From NCBI GenBank assembly GCA_030619925.1, contig JAUXAL010000017.1:1-55524 (forward strand): a stretch of DNA of 55,524 bases, read 5' to 3'. Below, piece by piece: positions 52,301 to 55,524 of this stretch. The notes below the pieces were generated by a model that saw nothing but the letters and a program-made list of their open reading frames with translations, had not been told where the DNA came from and did not search any database. The stretch comes from Phycisphaerae bacterium (GTDB lineage Bacteria; Planctomycetota; Phycisphaerae; Sedimentisphaerales; Anaerobacaceae). Position 1 is the stretch's first letter, and each line of letters opens with the position of its first letter. The position numbers were made by a program, and so were the translations under genes.

Positions 52301-54075
52301 GTAAGTTCGCAGATGTCTCCCTTGACGATATAGTGGAGAACGAATTTTGGGTCCAGAGCGTAAAGATATTGAAGGCCAATCTTTTCGTAGCGAACCATCC
52401 GAATTTATTTGGCATAAGGATGATGAATTTTGCCTGTGGCCCGGACAGCTTAAAGATTTATCAGGAAGAAAAATTTCAGCAGGCTGTAAATAAGCCGCTT
52501 CTTGTTCTGCTGACGGATGCTCAAACTAACAATGCCCCCTTTGTAACAAGGACGGAAGCTCACGAAAGGGTTGTAAATCAAAGCAGGCCGAAAAAATTGA
52601 ATATTGAGCGACTAAAAAGGCGCACGTACGATGGTTCCGAAGAGAGAACCTGGCTTCTTCCTTACATGGGAGATGCCAGTTTCGTCGGGGCCGCCGGCCT
52701 GAGACATTTCGGAGTAAACAGCAGCGTATTACCGACAAACACGCCCAGAGGTTACCAAGTAGCCAGAAAGCACATCTATACGGAAGTCTGCCATCCACTT
52801 AAAGGCGTTGTCGGTGATGCAATCGGTTTCCTGCACGAAGAAATTGAAGGAAAAGGCAAAGAATATGTCGATAATCACTATCTTGTCATGCTTCCGACAA
52901 CAAGCGGCCCCTGCAGGTTTGGGAAATATACGGAGCTGGTAAGGGAATTTATGGACCGGGAAGGATTGGAAAAGGTCCCGGTGGCAGGTCCTTCTTCGGA
53001 AACCGATTATCAGGACATACCTTTTCCGAAGAAGCTTAGCTCGTCGGACAAAACCAAAATGCAGCAAATGTTGTTTAAGGGGATAAAGGCATCAGATTTG
53101 CTTGAGGATATATTTCTAAGATTCAATCCGTATGCCGAAGACAAAAAGCAGATAGAAAAACTAAAAAAAGAAAGGCTAAGAAAGTTGGAAGAGGTTGTCG
53201 AAAATGGCGCCGAAACTTCGGACCTCATAGAGTGGGGTAAAGAAACGGTTTCCCTGTTCAAAGCGGTTAATCTGCGAAACCACGAGCGATTTCCTCTTGT
53301 TCTCTACATAGGGGAAATCTATGTGAGGCAGCACGACCCATGTACTAACTTTGTAGTCCGCCAGCTGGAAGAAAAAGGCCTGGAAGTCGTGAGGGACCCC
53401 GTAACCGATTGGCTGGATTATGTAAATAAAATGAATATAAGAAACTCCAGAAGAGACCTGAGGTTGGCACTTAAGAGTTTCAATTTAAGCGGGACGTTAA
53501 AACTAACAGGAAAATTTGCCAGGTCTTTTATCAAAGGAAGGTATATGTCTTCTGTTGAAGAGAAAATAGCCGGGCCATTCCACGAAGTCCTTCACGGCAG
53601 ACATGTTCTTCCAAAGCCGATTGATATGATAGAGACGCTGGAAATCAATCACGAATGTCATGGTAATATTGAAGGAGAATCACCGTTAAGCACAAGTATC
53701 GCTTATCATTTTATGCACGATCTGATTAGTCCGGCCGGCGATGCCTATATCTCAGGGATATTTCACGTAGGTCCTTTTACCTGCATGCAGGAGGGGGTTG
53801 CAACAGCGAAAATAGAGGCAATGGCAAAAGAGTTAAGAAAGAGAAAACCCGATTTGGTCTTTCCGATTATTCACGCCTTTTTCGGTGATTCGCCGAGCGC
53901 AAATCTTGATTCGGAGATTGCGGTTTTCACAGAGCAGTGTTACCAGAAGAAGGAAATGCTCAAGGACAAATATGGACCCAAAACACAGCCGGGCGGGGCT
54001 GGTGACAGGACAAATATCCGGTCGGTTTCTCATTCTAAGCGCGGTGCTGAATCTCTCTCCGAGCTCAAGAGCTGA
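49369..54075 (+). CDS. Giant BcrA/BadF-type activase with dehydratase-like C-terminus
   Basis: Protein of 1568 residues. Two tandem actin-like ATPase domains of the BcrAD/BadFG family occupy about 15-325 (LFAGFDVGSSFVHYVVLNEA) and 368-655 (VVLGIDGGSTTTKGVLVEL; IFEIGGQDMKFTSF). A DUF2229-type region follows from about 760 (LPTVGIKRSTATLGEKGIW), and then a region like the 2-hydroxyacyl-CoA dehydratase subunit. Its scattered Cys residues (EVCHPLKGVVGD, GPCRFGKY, HECHGN, GPFTCMQEG) are probable iron-sulfur ligands. The family is known but its reaction is not; ATP-driven low-potential electron transfer is inferred. AGA/AGG and ATA codons are used more than in neighbours, suggesting separate origin. 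The ATG has no clear ribosome binding site. Confidence 0.85.
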   Translation: MDRISKGKTRNSGARLFAGFDVGSSFVHYVVLNEAKEIIYSPNSIMHFANPIDVIKEAWCDITEKFGADKIKNTAFTGSGAGSFPKVMKDITYVFDSVAIPKGAEIARPKVHYIFHMGAKDSYFFSLKKIKGKTIIQEWKTGTKCGGGSGTLIEKQCRRLFKGEIGCPELEDAALAQDENERVGMTIRNRRKLQARLEEMFAGAEREAIKSEEPSEFLARCGVVIQSDLIHKQNEGAKREDNLAGLFKTVARNYKIDVLGARELKASGDFDGAIATGGVLTNDLIRRNLEDLLGISIERPEHYHNIAAVGAALKGIEDNNSFVFNLDQLDKVAAYSREKRQFAPTLSECLEKLNEKNEKLEGKIPKRIEVVLGIDGGSTTTKGVLVELRTGKLLDKLYIKTHGQPEDSLKRVVRYLSRHKDKVVVRGVGATGSARKLYEKILVSKKKTEELRKGRTAITDRITDEITCHALGVKHYNSDIDTIFEIGGQDMKFTSFAKDGTVKEAKMNYSCQAGSGQTLENMADVINLNVENSLQKAALRAPRVPIIDSTCGVFMEMDENRLIAEGFSKNEIAAAVVRGTAASYYYKFVGGSGHVGEKCSAQGGPPLGKAFLAALAQVTDKKIEAYPHREMFGAWGQALDIIENIRQLEEQGQSYKSAFRGWDLVDMPFEKRRVSCKELFKEKSCGTRDCQLEVFSIEDDEIITGGFCPRGNSETAGKPKTNYVEKYHRIYEKHFKKQGGLLQEISSAKLNGKTLPTVGIKRSTATLGEKGIWSAALFRKLGFYPVVSPRTDKEIAKIGIDNSRTEFCIARKLATGHAAVLNKNPNIEYLFNPSFIEQRREKPPDLKYCIYTESEGYILNDVLSLDKSKQINPILHFGDTDILVQALRKEFDRLGFGFTNKNIRSAIKYADVAENKFKAELYEEGDKFLKRIEQNDEKAYVGIGRDYVLLDPEASSSSGAMFSQIRGLNYIPQLFLERKFADVSLDDIVENEFWVQSVKILKANLFVANHPNLFGIRMMNFACGPDSLKIYQEEKFQQAVNKPLLVLLTDAQTNNAPFVTRTEAHERVVNQSRPKKLNIERLKRRTYDGSEERTWLLPYMGDASFVGAAGLRHFGVNSSVLPTNTPRGYQVARKHIYTEVCHPLKGVVGDAIGFLHEEIEGKGKEYVDNHYLVMLPTTSGPCRFGKYTELVREFMDREGLEKVPVAGPSSETDYQDIPFPKKLSSSDKTKMQQMLFKGIKASDLLEDIFLRFNPYAEDKKQIEKLKKERLRKLEEVVENGAETSDLIEWGKETVSLFKAVNLRNHERFPLVLYIGEIYVRQHDPCTNFVVRQLEEKGLEVVRDPVTDWLDYVNKMNIRNSRRDLRLALKSFNLSGTLKLTGKFARSFIKGRYMSSVEEKIAGPFHEVLHGRHVLPKPIDMIETLEINHECHGNIEGESPLSTSIAYHFMHDLISPAGDAYISGIFHVGPFTCMQEGVATAKIEAMAKELRKRKPDLVFPIIHAFFGDSPSANLDSEIAVFTEQCYQKKEMLKDKYGPKTQPGGAGDRTNIRSVSHSKRGAESLSELKS

Positions 54076-54108
54076 TCCTTGGCGCAACCATAGTCTCACA
54101 ATACCAAG

Positions 54109-54618
54109 TCAGCTCATTTTCTCTAAAAGCTCTTTTCGAGCTTTGACTCGGAGTTTGGCGTTTTCGTAGCGTTTCTTTTCTTGTTTTGTTTCGGGCAATA
54201 CCGGCGGGACAGCGGTCGGCCTTTTGTTCTCATCCAGCGCGACAAACGTCAAATGTGCCGTCGTAGCTATAACCTTATCGCCACCGTACGGGTTCTCTCT
54301 GGTAACCTGGACACCCACTTCCATTGACGAGCGGCCGACGTAATTTATAGAGGCCTTTAGAAGAACATGGTCGCCGACACGAATCGGCTCTTTGAAGACC
54401 AGTGAGTCGATACCTGCGGTAACAACTTCTTTTCCACAGTGCTTTTGGGCCGCCATTGCTGCGGCCATATCGATCCAGGCCACAATCACACCGCCGAACG
54501 CTGTGCCCTGAGGATTGGCCTGGTGGGGCATAAGTAAGTATCTTGTTTCCACCACACTTTCTTTAGGACTTTTGCCTTTTTCGTTTGTCTTTTTTTCAGA
54601 ACGTGTGTGATTCGGCAT
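54109..54618 (-). CDS. Hotdog-fold acyl-CoA thioesterase (YciA-like)
   Basis: Protein of 169 residues from ATG 54618 (MPNHTRSEKKTNEKG). The hotdog core reads ETRYLLMPHQANPQGTAFGG then VIVAWIDMAAAMAAQKHCGK and VFKEPIRVGDHVLLKASINY, all typical of YciA/BFIT-type acyl-CoA hydrolases. It would cleave acyl-CoA in the cytoplasm. A Lys/Glu-rich tail follows. An open frame extends upstream to 54789 but is not protein-like. It converges on the giant activase gene with a 33-bp gap. Confidence 0.88.
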   Translation of the reverse strand: MPNHTRSEKKTNEKGKSPKESVVETRYLLMPHQANPQGTAFGGVIVAWIDMAAAMAAQKHCGKEVVTAGIDSLVFKEPIRVGDHVLLKASINYVGRSSMEVGVQVTRENPYGGDKVIATTAHLTFVALDENKRPTAVPPVLPETKQEKKRYENAKLRVKARKELLEKMS

Positions 54619-54810
54619 AATGCCATATAATACCCAAACTGTCGCGGCCGGGCAAGCCCCGTGCTGCTCTTTAATTTTGTTTTTAATTTTGTTGACGCAG
54701 TATCGGGCTAACCTATAATTGACGATATCGGCAGCGACTGTACGCCGCTTGTGTCTTGGAAAGGGACTCGTATGGAACGGATAAGTCAATGGGAAACAGG
54801 TGAATATAAG

Positions 54811-55524
54811 ATGATATTTGACATTTTCAAACAGTGGATCCCCCGGCTCAAATGGGCAGTCCCGTTTCTATTGATACTATGGATTTTGTCGGGGATATAT
54901 ATCGTAGGACCTGATGAGCAGGGGGTGGTACGACGATTTGGCAAGGTTGTGAGGATAACTGAACCTGGTCCGCATTACCGCCTGCCCCGGCCAATCGAAA
55001 AAGTAGATAAGCCCAAGATACAGCAGGTACGGCGAATAGAAATCGGCTTTGAAACCATTAGTCCGGGCCCGCCGGCAAGGTATCGGTTCCACACCGAAGA
55101 GTCATTGATGCTTACCGGTGATGAGCAGATTATCGATGCGCAAATCATAGTCCAGTATAAGATAAAGGAAGCTGCCGACTACCTGTTTAACGTGCGCAAC
55201 CTGGAAGGGCCGCAGGGTACAATTAAGGACGCCGCCGAGGTTGCCCTGCGACAGGTCGTCGGGCAAAGGCCGATTGACGATGTGCTCATCACGGAAAAGC
55301 TGCAGGTGGAAATCGACATCCGCACACTCCTTCAGGAGATAGTCGATGGATACGAAAGCGGCGTTCGAATAATCGAGGTCAAACTTCAGACTGTCCAGCC
55401 GCCAAAAGAGGTTGCAGCATCATTTAGTGACGTGGTAAGCGCCAAGGAGGACAAGGAAAAATTGATACAGGAAGCCCAGGGCTATAAAGAGGACATCATC
55501 CCCAAGGCACGCGGCCAGGCCAGG
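54811..55524 (+). CDS. hflK: HflK-like SPFH protein, cut by the window end
   Basis: The first 238 residues of a band-7 protein; no stop before the window edge. One N-terminal helix (WAVPFLLILWILSGIYIVGP) leads into the HflK signature DEQGVVRRFGKVV then EPGPHYRLPRPIEKV and a KPKIQQVRRIEIGF segment. The SPFH domain follows. HflK with HflC regulates the FtsH protease at the membrane; an hflC gene would be expected just outside the window. It is divergent from the thioesterase gene. Confidence 0.9.
   Translation, partial: MIFDIFKQWIPRLKWAVPFLLILWILSGIYIVGPDEQGVVRRFGKVVRITEPGPHYRLPRPIEKVDKPKIQQVRRIEIGFETISPGPPARYRFHTEESLMLTGDEQIIDAQIIVQYKIKEAADYLFNVRNLEGPQGTIKDAAEVALRQVVGQRPIDDVLITEKLQVEIDIRTLLQEIVDGYESGVRIIEVKLQTVQPPKEVAASFSDVVSAKEDKEKLIQEAQGYKEDIIPKARGQAR

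Overview
The window looks like a chromosomal piece of a planctomycete, most likely class Phycisphaerae (Sedimentisphaerales-like). This is an inference from gene content: six Tat-exported sulfatases in a row, a PEP-CTERM protein whose tail reads APGAVVLGSIGLGLVNWLRR, DUF1573 and DUF1844 proteins, a ThiD2-ThiE fusion, GlnRS, and a type II secretion locus with long, divergent pseudopilins. I saw no rRNA, tRNA, CRISPR array or intact insertion sequence.

Layout. (1) 144-7963, minus strand: a seven-gene glycan operon with two GT2 glycosyltransferases, a GT4, a GT39-like membrane enzyme, two SAM methyltransferases and a flippase-like membrane protein. (2) 8452-11062, plus: a DUF1573 lipoprotein and a lipoprotein fusing a metallophosphatase-like domain to a four-haem cytochrome c. 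(3) 11302-25056, plus: a nearly complete type II secretion operon in the classical order C-D-E-F-G-H-I-J-K-L-M, with GspC, GspL and GspM strongly diverged. (4) 25195-25828: a HEPN/MNT toxin-antitoxin pair; then glnS. (5) 27991-29711, minus: trpC, a DUF1844 gene and smpB. (6) 29766-38724, minus: six sulfatases, presumably for a sulfated polysaccharide. (7) 38779-46210: two small membrane proteins, a frameshifted PEP-CTERM repeat protein (plus), a pterin-dependent methyltransferase, a GH99-like hydrolase, an unassigned secreted barrel protein and thiE. (8) 46841-48916: a membrane alkaline-phosphatase-superfamily protein with a Thr in place of the sulfatase Cys. (9) 49369-54075: a 1568-residue activase/dehydratase-type protein. 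(10) A thioesterase, and an hflK cut by the window end.

The most unusual content is a set of small palindromic repeats that sit between genes and also inside them. One family, here called the twin hairpin, consists of a 7-bp stem with a 3-nt loop, a GGATCA-like linker and a 6-bp stem with a 3-nt loop. It occurs twice between genes and twice in frame inside conserved enzymes (GlnRS and the pterin methyltransferase), where it is read in the same phase as QGxALxRIxPAFGG. A second family has variable stems closed by CCCC/GGGG, sometimes nested; members lie in the signal peptide and the body of the cytochrome gene. A third group consists of imperfect hairpins built from short tandem units. These sit at the gspE/F, gspG/H and gspH/I junctions, and in gspH and gspI they encode most of the prepilin leader peptide. 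Together they suggest a genome shaped by active palindromic-element insertion with selection for in-frame, tolerable sites. The family-wide statements are inference from this one window.
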